From Siphonodentalium dalli (lineage: Eukaryota; Mollusca; Scaphopoda; Gadilida; Siphonodentaliidae), in NCBI GenBank assembly GCA_032622095.1, contig CP136065.1:153453577-153517576 (forward strand): 64,000 nt of DNA. The letters are read 5' to 3'. This document shows, in pieces, positions 12,361 through 24,358 of this stretch. Position numbers and translations under genes: made by a program. The notes below the pieces were generated by a model. That model was not told the DNA's origin, did not search any database, and saw only the letters and a program-made list of their open reading frames with translations. How positions within the stretch are numbered: the stretch's first letter is position 1; every line of letters begins with the position of its first letter.

Positions 12361-12615
12361 CCCTTCCATGACAGGAGCTGTGCTGGTGCAGCATTAAAGA
12401 TCTTGTGCCAGTGCATTGTCTTATATATGCGAGTCTCCCATAGGGAGCCTGATATATATAAGAGAATGCACTGGCTTACACGGTCAAGGTAAATATTGTT
12501 GTTCAATGCATTCTCTTATATATGTGAGGCTCCCTACGGGAGACTCGCATATATAAGAGAATGCAATGGCACAGGGTATTTGCCAAATTTCAGGAAGCTC
12601 CAGTCCCTGGAAGGG
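12361..12615. mobile_element. Composite double-hairpin TTAA-MITE family C, copy 2
   Basis: TTAA at 12357-12360 and 12616-12619; TIR CCCTTCCATGACAGGAGC against GAAGCTCCAGTCCCTGGAAGGG. Two hairpins on TGCATTCTCTTATATATG lie inside, the second ending GGCACAGGG|TA. Confidence 0.93.
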
Positions 12616-13125
12616 TTAATTAACAAAATGTATCTGCAAATGTAAGATTTGATCAGGGTTTGTGTTTAGTCAGATTGTTTTGTTTTTGGCTATTTCTGAA
12701 TTTTTTGGGCCATTTTTCAGAAACTTTGAAAAGTTGAAAAACCAAAGTCTAAGAATGTTGAGAAAACCGAAACTAACAACAGTAGAATAGAATTATTTTT
12801 TTTTAAATCCATAGCAAAAGCATAAAAGGCATCCCAAAAACAAAATAATTGATCAAAATACCAACATTAATAATATGCATCGAGTTGCTTATTTCAAGCT
12901 GGTATGAGATACTAAAACCATAAACAGTATAGATTGTCAATTGATTAGAAAGGATGCTGTAATAGCATTTAATCACCATTGTTTTGATAAGTAAGCATCA
13001 GTGATTCATGGTAAATAGTTATCCAAACATACAGGGACGAACATGTACTGATTAACTATTAATGAGTGCAAGGGATTTCGTGAGATCTGGTGATTTATCT
13101 GAGAGGTACATGTATCATAAAGGTA

Positions 13126-13202
13126 TCCTTTACTGTTGTTAATTATAGTTATAATAAAAATATATTTTATGTTGAAAATTAACACAATTATTGGGGAAAT
13201 AA
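13126..13202. repeat. Dispersed repeat, copy 2 of 2
   Basis: Direct-orientation partner of 11376-11455, from ATCCTTTACTGTTGTTA to ATTGGGGAAATAAC. Confidence 0.65.
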
Positions 13203-13350
13203 CTTTGGGCCAAAAAGTTAGCCCAAATGTAATTTTCTTAGGCCATTTTTGAAAAAATCAAACCATTGGATGCCAACAGCATGATCCCTGCATTTGATAG
13301 ATTGCGTACAAAATGTGATCGCCACATCGCCCATCAGCATAGGTCATAGT

Positions 13351-13780
13351 CAGGCCTCAAAATATGGTGCTGGTCATTGGAAAGTGAGGTCCCCAGAGGG
13401 TGAATTTAGTGACTCTACCCTGCATAATCGACTGGCATCACCAAATTCATCCTCTGGAGACCTCATTCTGCATGGATTCATCTTCTACGGGAGACCTGAC
13501 TCAGATTTAAGTTCCCAGATGGTGAAGATGCTGATGTGCACCCATTGGGTACCTCGATTATGCCAATTTGGGGATAAAGAAGTACCTAAAGAAACTAAAA
13601 AAACCTTGTTGATTTGATAATAAAGATACTTTCCAGAGGAAATGTTAATGAGGCCTAAGCAGAATGAGGTCCCCAGAGGGTGAATATAGTGATGCTTGTC
13701 CATTGTGCGGGGTAGCGTCACTAAATTCACCCTCTGGGGACCTCATTCTGCAAATGACCAGCACCATATCTCGAGGCATA
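13351..13780. mobile_element. hAT-type MITE family T, copy 1 (double hairpin)
   Basis: Outer inverted ends CAGGCCTCAAAATATGG and CCATATCTCGAGGCATA enclose two hairpins made from GTCCCCAGAGGGTGAAT and ATTCACCCTCTGGGGAC, near 13390-13470 and 13670-13745, separated by about 200 bp. The flanking octamers are degraded (GTCATAGT and GTCCATGT). Family membership and the hAT call come from copies 4 and 6. Confidence 0.8.
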
Positions 13781-14749
13781 GTCCATGTGTGATGTCTAAT
13801 CGTTCCCAATTCCCAGTTAACTGTCTGAAAGTAAGTAGTTTTGCAATGTTGAACAAAATTGGTCATGTGAACACCACATTAAAACCAGATCCTGTGAAAT
13901 GATAGAATGTAAAATATTAAATGGGATGACTAAATGAACAGTTTTATCTCCACATGATACATGATTATTGATGTATAGGAATTATATCACATAGGTTTCA
14001 ATGGAGGTATATCTGGCATCGAATGTTACAAGCGGAAAGCCGAGATAGTAAAAGTGTCATGATTGCATACATGAAAATCTTTTGGATTGCAGAAAAGCAG
14101 AATTGGTCGCTCGCGAATCGATTCTTTACCTCAGTTCTCCAAAACATGGATTGTGATAGCATTTATCTCAAACCTCACCCATCCATGGCTTGACATTGAT
14201 TTTTGACCAAATATGTGTATGTGCATTCCCAAAATACTTTATAGATCAGTCAACACATATAGATCCAAAAAAAGATGGAAAAAACTTTTTTTATCATCAG
14301 ATACACATGCATATTTAAAAAAAACCTAGAAAGTTGTTATCATTATCCCAGATACAGAACTGAACAGTATTTATCAAAGTAAATTACATACCGGTAAATT
14401 CATAAAATATGTTTTCCATAAAACATTGACAGTAGTTGAAAATGTTCAGTGTAGGTACATGGTACCCATTTTGTATGATCATTTTTGTATAATTTAAAAA
14501 TATGCTATAAGAAGGTTCAGGAAGTCGTAACTGTGTAAGCCAACCAACAAATACTAATTTTTGAACAACAACTTTAAAATCCAGATTCTGAGCAGCATTG
14601 GAAATCCAGGATAACCAGATTATGAGATCTTGGGTAACATAATATAAGTTCTGGAGATCTTGCCGATCCAACAAAGACCAATTCAGCACAGCACTACTAA
14701 AAGTAATGTACCTGAGAACTGGACCAATAATATAATATTACATTGGGTT

Positions 14750-15147
14750 CAAGTCTGCAAATAGTGTGTCTAGCACGGTGGGCTAGCATCACTAAAATCC
14801 CCCTCATGGAACCTGATTCTGCTGAGGCCTCAACTGCTATGGAAGACCTAGGATCAGATTGAAGTTCCCCAGTTGAAGTTGGTGTTCACCCATTAGTCTT
14901 CTTGAGTATGCATTTTATCTTCTGCAAATTAGGGGATATAGAAACTTCCCAGAAGGGAAAAAGTAACTAAAAACAATGTTAATTTGAGGCTATATATACT
15001 TCACAGAAGATGAGGCCTATTAAAGCAGAATGAGGTCCACATAGGGCGAATTTGGTGATGCTAGCCCACTGTGCGGGATAGCATCACTAAATTCACCCTC
15101 TGTGGACCTTATTCTGAAAAATGACAGACACACTATTTTCAGGCTTG
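14750..15147. mobile_element. hAT-type MITE family T, copy 2
   Basis: Left end CAAGTCTGCAAATAGTGTG, right end CACTATTTTCAGGCTTG. The left hairpin is reduced to one arm; the right one is complete (GGTCCACATAGGGCGAAT onward). The flanks ATTGGGTT and ATTAGGGT are probably a decayed 8-bp duplication. The TTAGGGTTAGGG beyond it is too short to be a telomeric tract. Confidence 0.75.
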
Positions 15148-15341
15148 ATTAGGGTTAGGGTGATGCTAGCCCACTATATAAATATTAATATTATTATTAT
15201 TATATATGGCTGGCATCGCGATACAATATTTATCTCATTACCTGGCTCGTGATACGAATGTGTATCTCGATATGGTCAGTGTTCCAGATCATTAGCTGTA
15301 ATTCCTACATTCCAATATAGAAATGATCATGACATGCTTAA

Positions 15342-15808
15342 AGGCCCACTTAATTTTCGAACCCCCAGATAATTTTATATAATATATATGCCATATTATA
15401 TACCATTTGAAAGAGGAAGGTCCAAAACATTGTATTATCAACTTATTTGGTGTAATAAACTGAGAACATGTTGTTTTTGTTGAGATATCGACTTGTGTCC
15501 TGTGCCCAAGTTTCTTTATTTTCAATGGAAGGGGAATTACTCTATATCTTAAGATATAGTTATTCCCCTTCCATTGAAAATACATTTTTTTTTAATTTTG
15601 TTGCATTCTGGGAGCCATAATAGGGGGAATCTTTCTATGATTTCATCTGTTTTCTATTTCTCTATGGGCATCTTCTGAGAAACAGACGTTTCAAATGGTG
15701 ATGAACTATAGTATTTTAATCATATTTTATGGCATAAATTGTTATTAAAACCGTATATCAAGGCACCATAAAAAAAAATAATCGGTGACTTGAAAATTAA
15801 GTGGGCCT
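15342..15808. mobile_element. TTAA-MITE family H, copy 1
   Basis: Ends AGGCCCACTTAATTTTCGAA and AAAATTAAGTGGGCCT with TTAA at 15338-15341 and 15809-15812. A strong central stem (TTTTCAATGGAAGGGGAA facing its complement around TATATCTTAAGATATA) lies in the middle, and the interior is conserved among three copies in this window. Confidence 0.92.
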
Positions 15809-15878
15809 TTAATGCTGGAAATAAGACTGCTGATGTAACTGACAACATTGCATGCTACTGTTGGGAATCAACCGTTAA

Positions 15879-16347
15879 CTCTTCCATGACTGGAGCTTCC
15901 AGAAATTTTGCGAAAACCCTGTGCCAATGCATTCTTATATATGCGAGTCTCCCATAGGGATCCTCACATATATAAGGGAATACATTGGCCTAATAATATT
16001 TATCTTGACCTTGTACGCCAGTGAATTCTCTTATATATTATGCGTGGCTCCCTATGGGAGACTCACATATATAAGAGAATATACTGCATAGGATCTTTAA
16101 CCCTTTCAGTGCCAAGTCTGATTTTTGTATCAATCCATATTTCCTTGATAATTTTTCAAATTTATTGATTATAATAATGTGATACATTGATGGAAAGAGT
16201 TCTAGTAGAGCTTTTTTCCATCAATGTATCACATTATTATAATCAATAAATTTGAAAAATTATAAAGGAAATATGGGTTGATACAAAAATCGGACTTGGC
16301 ACTGAAAGATTTGATGTTGCACCAGCGCAGCTCCCGACATGGAAAGG
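15879..16347. mobile_element. TTAA-MITE family C, copy 3, interrupted by a nested element
   Basis: TTAA at 15875-15878 and 16348-16351 flank a family C element, here in the opposite orientation to most copies. Its GGATCTTTAATGCTGCACC segment is split at TTAA by a family D element (16101-16310). Without that insert it would be about 255 bp, the normal size. Confidence 0.9.
16101..16310. mobile_element. TTAA-MITE family D, copy 1, nested inside family C copy 3
   Basis: Starts CCCTTTCAGTGCCAAGTC right after TTAA (16097-16100) and ends GGACTTGGCACTGAAAG followed by TTGA (16311-16314), a one-base variant of the duplicated TTAA. Its arms (CATATTTCCTTGAT, TTATTGATTATAATAATG) are almost fully self-complementary. 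Confidence 0.9.
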
Positions 16348-16501
16348 TTAATAGACAAGATCACCATTTTGTCACAAATGTCAACTCCAATCTGAGTACT
16401 GACATAAAACTCAGTAAATTTAAAGGTGAAACCGGTATTATCTCCCATCCCTTCATTGGGTGGTAGTCTTCATCATTCACAAGATACCAGTTCATAGTTA
16501 A

Positions 16502-16621
16502 AGATGGTCTATCTCTTCCCAAATTTTTTTTTACAGATTCTGGGGTATAAAATAACAGATATGAATCGGAATGTCCAGAATTTTTTTTATCAATTAATAT
16601 AAATTTTATTTAGAATTTATG
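16502..16621. mobile_element. Family J arm fragment
   Basis: Begins after TTAA (16498-16501) with AGATGGTCTATCTCTTCCC, then GGGGTATAAAATAACAGAT and ATGAATCGGAATGTCC. It matches the arms of the TTAA element at 36057-36599. I cannot find a right end. Confidence 0.6.
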
Positions 16622-17179
16622 ATCACATCTGCGTGACAGTTTTAGGGACAATTTTGAGAACAGAAATTCACAAGAAAACGTTCAGAGCATACCAAAAAAG
16701 ACAACTCTATCTTGTTACCACGATCTTACGATCAAAATAAACCAATTTATTATGTCTTTATTGACAAATAATATACCCAGTCCTCAGTTTTATCTGTTTT
16801 ATTCACAAAATACCGGTAGCTATTTGTAGTCTTGAAATCGGGACTTATAAAAATTATGTTGTTGTTGTAATTGTAAAGAATGACATTTTTAATATATTGA
16901 ATTAAAATAATAGGTTACTTAATGCCAGACAATGTAATTTCACTTCATTACACATATTTAGATAGCTCAGTATTATTTTTCAATCAATTTTGATTTAGTG
17001 CACTTTGAATTGGTGCATACCAGTGTGTAAAATAAAAACATAAACAAATATTTCCATAAGTTTATTTTTGTAATCGCTATGGTAAATTTTGAGACCATCG
17101 GGATACAAATACACCATTCATGCCGATTCGTGAGCAGATAAAAGCTCATTGTTAAAGTTTTGAAAATTTAAACATTTAA

Positions 17180-17432
17180 CCCTTCCATGAGCTGTGCTGG
17201 TGCAGCATTAAAAAGCCTGTGCCAGTGCATTCTTCTATATATGCAAGTCTCCCATAGAGAGCCTTGCATATATAAGAGAATGCACTGGCTTACAAGGTCA
17301 AGCTAAATATTGTTAGAACACTGAATTATCTTACCATATATTCGAGGCTCTCTTTGGGAGACTCGCATATATCAGAGAATGCATTGGCACAGGGTTTTTG
17401 CAAAATTTCAGGAAGCCCCAGTCATGAAAGGG
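17180..17432. mobile_element. Composite double-hairpin TTAA-MITE family C, copy 4
   Basis: TTAA at 17176-17179, TIR CCCTTCCATGAGCTGTGC, two inner hairpins, right end CAGTCATGAAAGGG followed by a mutated TTAT. Confidence 0.9.
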
Positions 17433-17770
17433 TTATTGCAACTGGTCCAGTGATATCCATATTGACATAAATTGAATGACCCATGGAGCGCCAAAAAATA
17501 GTGCTGTGCAAATATAAACATGAGTAGGGCTACCATATAACGGTCCATCGCAGCTATGTAAATAGGGAATATATCAAAAACGTAGACCTGACCAAGATTT
17601 ATCAATAGCACCAAATTAAATAACCCTAAAATAAAATTATATTCTACTCTTTAAGAAATATCATATCACTTGACATGCATGTTTATTTAGAACATGAGAC
17701 TACACAACAAATTTTCAAGGTTCATGTCAGTCTAACAAAAATCAGACCCTGTTTCATTTCAATCAACTTA

Positions 17771-17933
17771 CAGTAATGCTCTAAGTAATCGACCCCTTAA
17801 CCACAGCAGAATTATGGGTAACTTTTCAGGATTTAGTCGGATATATGACTTGTTGCCATATTTCCGAGTAAATCCTGAAAAGTTACCCATATTTCTGCTG
17901 TGGTTAAGGGGTCGATTAATTAGGGCATAACTG
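17771..17933. mobile_element. TA-MITE family B, copy 2 (shortened)
   Basis: CAGTAATGCTCTAAGTAATC at the left and its complement ending CATAACTG at the right, flanked by TA (17769-17770, 17934-17935). The centre of the palindrome is shorter than in copy 1. Confidence 0.9.
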
Positions 17934-17976
17934 TACTTAGATGAAAGTAATGAGACGTATTCTGGGTTCATGTTAA

Positions 17977-18450
17977 AGGCCCACTTAATTATCGAACACT
18001 CAGATCACATATAAAAAAAAATGCCATATTATATATCATTTGAAAGAGGAAGCTCCAAAAATTGTATTATCAACTTATCCGTTGTAATATACTGTGAACA
18101 TGTTGTTTTTGTTCAGCTACCGACGTTATTTTGTCATCCAGATTGCGGAAAAAAAGTGTATTATTTTCAATGGAGGGGGAATAACTCTATATCTTAAAGA
18201 TAGAGTACCCTTCCATTGAAAATACATCTTTGGTTTGAATTGTGTTGCATTCTGGGAGCCAAAAGGGGGGTAATTTTCTCTATGATTTCAGCTGTTTTCT
18301 ATTTCTCTATGAATATTCTGAAACACAGATGTTTCAAATGATGATGAATTATAGTATTTTAATCATATTTTATGGCATATATTGTTATTAAAACCGTATA
18401 TCAAGTCACTATAACAAAAATAATCGGTGACCCGGAAATTAAGTGGGCCT
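17977..18450. mobile_element. TTAA-MITE family H, copy 2
   Basis: AGGCCCACTTAATTATCGAA after TTAA (17973-17976), right end GGAAATTAAGTGGGCCT followed by the variant TTGA. Colinear with copy 1. Confidence 0.9.
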
Positions 18451-18955
18451 TTGAAACAATTCTGGTGAGTAGAAAGATTGATGATAGAATTGTATTAAGA
18501 CTCTTTTAAAATAAGTTGCAGCAACAGGACACCAATTTTTGACAAGGAAGACATATTTGCCAAGTGGCATGTTAAACAGGATTACATTACCAAGCACTAA
18601 TTCAAATAAACTCTGGCAAGTTTTTGTTCAGTGAAGCTTGCCTTGTGTCCCAGGAGGAGAGTCATTGAGCACTCACCTAGGGCACCATAGGGGGAGCCAC
18701 TAACAACTCTCATGGAGTTCTGTTACAGAGCAGACTATTAATAATACTTTCCTAGCTTGAAAGAAAAAAAACAAACAAACCTCTGACTAGAAATCATAAT
18801 ATAAAGAAATAAATATGATTAGTAAATTATTTTAAAATGTATATACAATAAATAATTCCCTCTCTGGGTATATATACATGCAATCAAAACACATACATGC
18901 AATAAAAACATACCACATGAATAGTCATCTATATCTTTTCCTAATCAGGTATTAA

Positions 18956-19208
18956 CCCTTTCATGACGGGAGCTGCATTGGTGCAGCATTAAAGAACCTG
19001 TGCCAGTGCATTCTCTTATATATGTGAGTCTCCCTTAGGGAGCCTTGCATATATAAGAGAACGCATTGACTTACCAGGTCAAGGTATATATTGTTAGGCC
19101 AATGCATTCTTTTATGTATGCGAGGTTTCCTAACGGAGACTCACATATATAACAGAATGCATTGGCACAGTGTTTCGCACAATTTCAGGAAGCTCCAGTC
19201 ATGAAAGG
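18956..19208. mobile_element. Composite double-hairpin TTAA-MITE family C, copy 5
   Basis: TTAA at 18952-18955, TIR CCCTTTCATGACGGGAGC, two hairpins, right end CAGTCATGAAAGG running into an A-rich tract; the right TTAA is lost. Confidence 0.88.
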
Positions 19209-20184
19209 AAGAAAAAAAAAATCAAAGGACATTGAAGGTGAAAAATAAAAAAAAAGAAGGTATTCTGCTGATGCATATTTTTGGCATCAACGGACACAAT
19301 GTCTGAAACATAGAGTCAATGTATTCGGGTGTTTTGTTTCATCGGGAACACTTTAAAATCCTTGGTTTTGATGCTACAAAAGCATTAGAAACCCTTAGCT
19401 GTCCGTCTGTAAAAATAATGCAAGTATTGTAGAGAAACAGAAGTGACACAGAGTATTATTCATGAAATAAGACCTTTAAAAGTCATAAAAATTTTAGTCG
19501 GAAATTGGTTATGAAACAAAAAATGCAGAAACAAGTGTCAATGTTTATGTCACTAAATCATTGGGTGACAGAATAGCTTTTTGGACTCTTCTGCAACATT
19601 CAGTTCTGCTGAATATGAAATAATAGCCATAGACAGGTTATGACTATTATATCATATAGCCTTACTAGTCTACCATATACTTTAAAATAGCCCAGGTCTA
19701 AAATTCTTCCAATATTGGGGTTCACAAGCTAACATTTTGATACAATCGAATACACATTGTATTTGTTACAAGGCCTTGTTATGAAAAATCATGAGTACTA
19801 ATTGTTCTTTGGTGTCCTGCAAATTGGGGTATTGCCTCGAATCAAATCTTGACATCAAATCAACATCACATTCAACATCAAATCAAATCTTGACCTCTAA
19901 CCACATCCCTGTGTATTTCATAGCATTAAAAAACACTACATATATTCCTTTAACTCTTATGATCTAATGTAGCAAATAGTCAAAGCCTTTCCATTAGGGC
20001 TGAAACCAATACAAATATAAGACAGAGCATCACATCAAACTGGATCCTTCACATCAAATATCATCTAAACATTCACATACGATATAATCACTGATTAATC
20101 AGGCACCATAAATCTGAGAATATTCTTCGCCGCAAGACTAGAGACATTGGCTCATATTCACCAACTGTAAACCGGTGAGTTTAA

Positions 20185-20661
20185 CCCTTTCAGTGCCAGG
20201 TCCAATTTTTGTATCAACCCATATACCCTGTGCCAATGCATTCTCTTATATATGCGAGTCGACCATAGGTCGCCTCGCACATATAAGAGAATGCATTGGC
20301 CTAACAATTTTTCATCATTTTTTATTATTTTTTACAATTTTTTACAATTTTAATAATTTTTTCTTATATTCTTTAACAGACTTATTTTGTAGGTTTAGTG
20401 CCAGGGAATCTTACGTTTTTCATGGGCATCAAAATTATTACTATGAATACTTGGTGATAGTTTTGAGTTATAACATGCCCCTAAGGTTTTATCCAGTTTG
20501 TTTTTAAATTCGCTATAGCATGCTTAAGCATACCCAAAAAAATTCAACCCAAAAAAATCTAAAAAAAACAAAAAATATATATATATTTTAAATTTTTTTT
20601 AGGGCCGATTTTATAGACCGTAAATTAGGGCTGATGAGATCGGCCCCTGGCACTGAAAGGG
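20185..20661. mobile_element. TTAA-MITE family D, copy 4, carrying half of the hairpin cassette
   Basis: TTAA flanks (20181-20184, 20662-20665) and CCCTTTCAGTGCCAGGTCC ends belong to family D. After CAACCCATATA the family D sequence stops and CCCTGTGCCAATGC begins: one full hairpin (20226-20300) with a GTCGACC loop, followed by an AT-rich linker. The second hairpin is missing, so the cassette is decayed. Confidence 0.88.
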
Positions 20662-20816
20662 TTAATTGGCAGTGGCTGAATGCATAAAGAACCTTTTCTA
20701 GCATTTACGCCACATACTGTCATGTATATGATTCATATGATTGAGCCAATCTATCATATTTGCCATTTATCAATAGACATCGTCTCACCACTAAATCGCG
20801 AGCGGATAAATCAGAG

Positions 20817-21155
20817 ACTCAGAGAGCTAGCATCACCAAATTAACCCTCTGGGAACCTCATTCTGCTTAAGCCTCAACTGCTATGGGAGACCTAGGATCA
20901 GACTGAAGTTCCCCGGTTAAAGTTGGTCACCTCATTTATGCATTTTATCTTCTGCAAACTAAGGTATATAGAAACTTCCCAGAAGGGAAAAAGTAACTAA
21001 AAACAGTGTTAATTTGAGACGATAGATACTTCCCAGAAGATGAGGCCTAAGCAAAATGAGGTCCCCAGAGGGTGAACTTGGTGATGCTAGCCCGCTGTGT
21101 GGGATAGCATCACTAAATTCACCCTCTGGGGACAGACACACCATTTGCAGGCCTG
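20817..21155. mobile_element. hAT-type MITE family T, copy 3 (left end lost)
   Basis: Right end CACACCATTTGCAGGCCTG. The complete right hairpin lies at about 21056-21135 and one arm of the left hairpin at about 20827-20865. The spacer between them aligns with that of copy 2. Confidence 0.75.
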
Positions 21156-21600
21156 TACTTCTCATCTCTATATTTTCAAGAAAGTGGATTATAGTACACA
21201 AAAACGCTGCTCATAATTATACAGAACCAAGTATGCATATGCGAAGGCAAACAACACTAGTGGTCAACCTATGACAGCCATCAAATTCCCTTGACTGGAT
21301 GATGCTATACCACAGCAATGTCTATCAGATCAATGACCACAGATAGCTTCACATTGAGCCTCACCCCGGTATAATCCACCTAGACTATATTCACCCAGTT
21401 GGTGAATACGAGCCATTGAGTTTTCAAAGATATATTCAGGCTCCTAAATAATTCCGGTATTTTAGATAAAAATTGTTAGTCAAGGATTTATGGCCTTAAG
21501 TCTTTGTGTCATGAATGATTCATTGGTTTGATCTCATCATATTTTTTTTGGTACAGAAAAATGTGAAGTATATTCTGATTGATTGCCAGGGCACCTTTAA

Positions 21601-21848
21601 CCCTTCCATGACTGGAGCTTCAGGAATTTTTTTGCCAATGTATTCTCTTATATATGTGAGTCTTCCATAGGAGCCATGCATATATAAGAGAATACGTTGG
21701 CCTAACAATATTTACATGTAGCCTGACAATGGAAGCCAGTGCATTCTCTTATATATGTAGACTCACTATGGGAGACTCATATATATAAGAGAATGCACTG
21801 GCATAGGATCTTTAATGCTGCACCAGCTCAGCTCCCAAAGTGAGAGGG
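21601..21848. mobile_element. Composite double-hairpin TTAA-MITE family C, copy 6
   Basis: TTAA at 21597-21600 and 21849-21852; opposite orientation to copy 2 (the CCCTTCCATGACTGGAGC end is on the left). Two hairpins are present. Confidence 0.92.
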
Positions 21849-22233
21849 TTAAATAGGTATATATGGCTATCTGAGTTGGAATTCAGATGGCTACTATGAT
21901 AAATACAAACAAGGTATTATGGTGGAGAAGCATTTCTATAAGTTACTCTCTAAGCTATACAATATACCATTGGGATAATGGAGAGAAAATCTATTATGTT
22001 CACAATTTCGCAGAAATCGCAGGCCATGAGACGAAGAAGAAGCTCAGATCGCAATCATATATAACTTAAAATGAGGATCTAAATTTTAATGAAGTTGATA
22101 AAACTCTCATTATCTCATTATTGGAAATATAATTTATACAGCTGCCTTAAAATTTGGATACAAAAAATTCTCTGTGATGAAATATTTAAAACCTGTGATG
22201 AATGGGAATGAAGTGTTTACATAATGATTGTAA

Positions 22234-22368
22234 CCCTTTCAGTGCCAAGTCCGATTTTAGCTCTTAGTGCTCTTTCCATCAATGTATCACATTATTATAA
22301 TCAATAAATTTGAAAAATGATCAAGGAAATATGGGTTGATACAAAAATCGGACTTGGCACTGAAAGGG
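22234..22368. mobile_element. TTAA-MITE family D, copy 2 (one arm deleted)
   Basis: CCCTTTCAGTGCCAAGTCC at the left, GGACTTGGCACTGAAAGGG then TTAA at the right (22369-22372). Most of the left arm is gone; the right arm is intact. Confidence 0.88.
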
Positions 22369-23335
22369 TTAAGTGGCATGAAAATTTTCGGTCAATTTTA
22401 AAAATATTAGCCCATATCATAAAAGATGGACAATATTCTCCAAGGTTGAATACCCAATAAGTTATTTTTTCAGAATATGGTAAGAAACTTAGTTGGAAGC
22501 AGATCTATGCAAAGTATGCCCCTGAGAGTAGTGGGTTTGTGATCGAATCAAATTTCGATCCAATTAGCTCTCAAAAAATTTGAAAACAAATCGAATATCG
22601 ATTCAAATATTTCATAATCTGATATGAAAAAGATATGTTTCCTGTTTTTGTCTGTATGTCAGAAGTATCTATTAAGTAAAACACTTGTCATTTTTTTTTT
22701 GTGAAGGGTGGATCGACAATTAAAGACAAAACATAGCAAACAATCAGGAAAATACACTTTTTGTGTGTGGTAAAAATTTCCGACATCATTAGTGGGGAAT
22801 TCCACATTGATTCAAAACGCGGAATAGGAGATGGACCATTGCAGAATTACGCTATCACGACTTTCTCAACTAAAAAATGGGGGTTCGATTAAAGGGCTTT
22901 GTCCTGCATTTTCGCAAATGACATTACAACTGCCACTATAAGTCAAAACTGAGCAAACACAATCAATACCGGTAATGAAAAGATAGTGCATCTAATAGTG
23001 CATGTGTGTGCACAGTCACGTGATGTACTGTTCAATAGAATTGTGAAGTATCTTTCTATTGATCTCCAATTGAATGTCCACGGAATAAATTATAACTTAA
23101 TTGTATCTACCTTTTATACTTCGCAGTTGTTTTGAATGTTCAAATATTACCGATATATGCATAATGTTCATATTCACTGGTTGGGTGTATTCGAAATTAC
23201 TATTTGTTGTTTCACAATCGAATCAAATTCATATTCAAATTTCGAGGTTGAATCAAATAACAAAACAAATAATGTATATTCACAGGGGCACTAAATGCAA
23301 AGAGAGGCAATAATTTTTTTTTTATTTGGTCCTAA

Positions 23336-23590
23336 CCCTTCCATGACTGGATATTCCTGAAATTTTGTTGAAGATCCTGTGCCAATGCATTCTCTTATAC
23401 ATATGCATGTCTCCCGTAGTGAGCCTTCTCATATATAAGAGAATGCACTGGCTTACAAGATCAAGGTAAATATATATATATATATATATTATATAAGAGA
23501 GGTTCCATATGGGAGACTCACATATATAAGAGAATGCACTGGCACAGGATATTTAATGCGGCCCCCAGCACAGCTCCCATCATGAAAAGG
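23336..23590. mobile_element. Composite double-hairpin TTAA-MITE family C, copy 7
   Basis: CCCTTCCATGACTGGATATT after a mutated TTAA (CTAA), two hairpins with a (TA)n expansion in the linker near 23472-23490, right end ATCATGAAAAGG then TTAT. Confidence 0.88.
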
Positions 23591-23805
23591 TTATTAGATC
23601 AGTGAAGTTAAGATATATGTATATGGAACCTGGTTTCTGTCGGAATAGGTGACTACTGGAAGAATCCGGGTATGACTTTCTCAACTACTCCCGTAACAGT
23701 TAATTAGTGCACATAGGCAACATTCTGAACATTCCTGAAAATCCACTGAATATCAGTGAATATTGAGAAAATTATTGCAAAAACACATATGAAATAACAC
23801 GACAG

Positions 23806-23811
23806 TTTATT
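23806..23811 (-). promoter_or_regulatory. Candidate polyadenylation signal AATAAA for the SPSB3-like gene
   Basis: AATAAA on the minus strand, about 195 bases after the TGA stop at 24006-24008. Position and sequence suit a 3' end, but no transcript evidence is available. Confidence 0.45.
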
Positions 23812-24005
23812 GGCTTCTCCAATAGCTGCGGGTTGAACTCTCTACATTGCACAAAATGAAAACGAGAATGGGGTGAAATCCGGGGATTGTAAAATGGAAA
23901 AATGAATCCCTCAAACTTGTTGATAAAAACTAAATATAAAAAAACAATTCAGTAAATCTAGTGTTCCAAATATGTTGAGATCATATGTGATCAAACCTTT
24001 CTCCA

Positions 24006-24358
24006 TCATATAAACTTCCTTGTTTTCTTTCTCTCAGATTGGTCTCTGTCAGCGTCAGTCTGATCTTTATCGGAGTCATGTGCTTTTCGCTTGGATGTCG
24101 TTTTAGGACACACCTCAACAATCGGTCCCAACAACCATGATATATTATTGTCCAAAAAGTCTCTGAGACCGGGAGGTAATTTGACGGAATTAAGCACATC
24201 TAAGTGTCGAGGGATTGATGCTCTGAGTGCCTGGCAGCAGAGAAACTGTAAAGAAGTTTTAAATGATCGACATCGAATGACCTTCATCCCACTTCTAGCT
24301 GCAGTTGATGACACCATTGGATACAGTGCCTTCCCCTGCAACCCAACATATGCAGAAC
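24006..24358 (-). CDS. SPSB3: SPSB3-like exon 4 (SPRY end, SOCS box, basic tail, stop)
   Basis: Acceptor TTTCTTTCACAG ending at 24359. Encodes residues 189-305: [17 protein letters not shown] closes [16 protein letters not shown] is the BC box, LPPGL the Cul-box region, then a charged tail ([23 protein letters not shown]) and TGA. Confidence 0.93.

Larger units (their letters stand above)
1..23805. other. Gene-free left arm, repeat-dense
   Basis: I found no convincing exon in this span on either strand. The open frames are short, lack conserved-looking composition, or coincide with the palindromic and tandem repeats listed separately. Stretches where I see nothing beyond AT-rich unique-looking DNA are roughly 1-140, 6913-7846, 8010-8511, 8640-8970, 10999-11375, 12066-12356, 12620-13342 (except the repeat copy at 13126-13202), 13781-14741, 16621-17175, 18455-18951, 19209-20180, 21156-21596, 21853-22230 and 22373-23330. 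A gene without obvious coding bias, or a non-coding RNA, could still be hidden here. Confidence 0.6.

Noticed and set aside
13294-13866. Several 70-107-codon frames with SPEGEFSDAT-like peptides on both strands
   Set aside because: They are translations of the GTCCCCAGAGGGTGAAT hairpins of family T; the same peptide appears wherever the MITE occurs, on both strands.
15148-15162. Telomere-like TTAGGGTTAGGG
   Set aside because: Only two units, and part of the flanking duplication of a MITE; not a telomeric tract.
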